DNA from: Elysia crispata
Taxonomy: Eukaryota; Mollusca; Gastropoda; Plakobranchidae
Direction: 5' to 3'
DNA: 64,000 nucleotides
Assembly: GCA_033675545.1 (NCBI GenBank)
Contig: JAWDGP010002612.1
Coordinates: forward strand, 297,501 to 361,500
Within the stretch, counting starts at the first letter, position 1; each line of letters starts with the position of its first letter. The notes under the pieces were generated by a model. The model did no database searches and had not been told where the DNA came from. It was given only the letters and a program-made list of their open reading frames with translations. The translations under genes and the position numbers were made by a program. This document shows positions 63,747 to 64,000 of the stretch, one piece after another.

Positions 63747-64000
63747 GTGAGTATGATCTGTTTTTGCTTTTACCTGCTGCTAAGCCAAAAGATTTAAACA
63801 CTGACATATTAAGAGGACTTATCTTGCATTGGCAATCAATTAAAAAAATTGAGATGTAAGGAGGGGTTTATTTAAATGTATTGGGATGGAAATTAGTCTT
63901 TCAATTTGATTTAGACATCCTCAGACTAATGTGTTTCTGATTAACAAATCTTATTTGGTATAAATTTTTTAAGATCATCGCAAATTAGATCTATAGATGT

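Overview
The window is eukaryotic, AT-rich, intron-rich animal DNA. Introns have canonical GT..AG borders, and (CT/GA)n, (TAC)n and clustered AGATCTAG repeats are dense. The gene content (FKBP6, MRPS23, LENG1) is metazoan. The repeat style, plus a transposon of the N-RAG-TP type described from Aplysia, points to a gastropod mollusc. The organism call is inference. Most small ORFs here are noise from simple repeats; the real genes are spliced and were assembled by hand from exons with matching phases.

Layout. (1) 2.3-17.3 kb, minus strand: a multi-exon gene for a TIR-domain protein with C-terminal HEAT repeats. Nine exons join in phase. Its 5' end is uncertain, with candidate exons at 22.8 kb and 26.4 kb. 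Its introns carry four unrelated tandem arrays (32, 20, 45 and about 60 bp units), one of which duplicates a splice acceptor. (2) 17.3-31.1 kb: long first introns or intergenic DNA with AGATCTAG clusters, large microsatellites, a GC-rich 62-bp minisatellite, a small inverted-repeat element and a 0.67-kb polypurine tract. (3) 31.1-45.8 kb, plus strand: complete 14-exon FKBP6 (Shutdown-type FKBP-TPR cochaperone, 493 aa), with a pogo/Tigger remnant and a 131-138 bp tandem array in introns. (4) 47.9-53.8 kb, minus strand: complete five-exon MRPS23 (196 aa), convergent with FKBP6. Its first intron holds decayed Harbinger-type transposase and accessory-ORF fragments. (5) 55.5 kb to the window end, plus strand: LENG1, 5' part, head-to-head with MRPS23. 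Its 7.7-kb first intron is filled by transposons.

The most notable element lies in that LENG1 intron, antisense to the gene. It is a 963-codon reading frame (61740-58852) interrupted by only two in-frame stops. The N-terminus has a Cys-rich zinc module resembling the RAG1 N-terminal domain. The C-terminal part is a DDE-type transposase with the same D..D(CxxC)..E layout as RAG1 and Chapaev transposases. It is a near-intact copy of an N-RAG-TP/Chapaev-like transposon.

Functional themes are innate-immunity/NAD-type signalling (TIR-HEAT), piRNA-linked chaperoning (FKBP6), mitochondrial translation (MRPS23), a conserved nuclear coiled-coil protein (LENG1), and several generations of DNA transposons.
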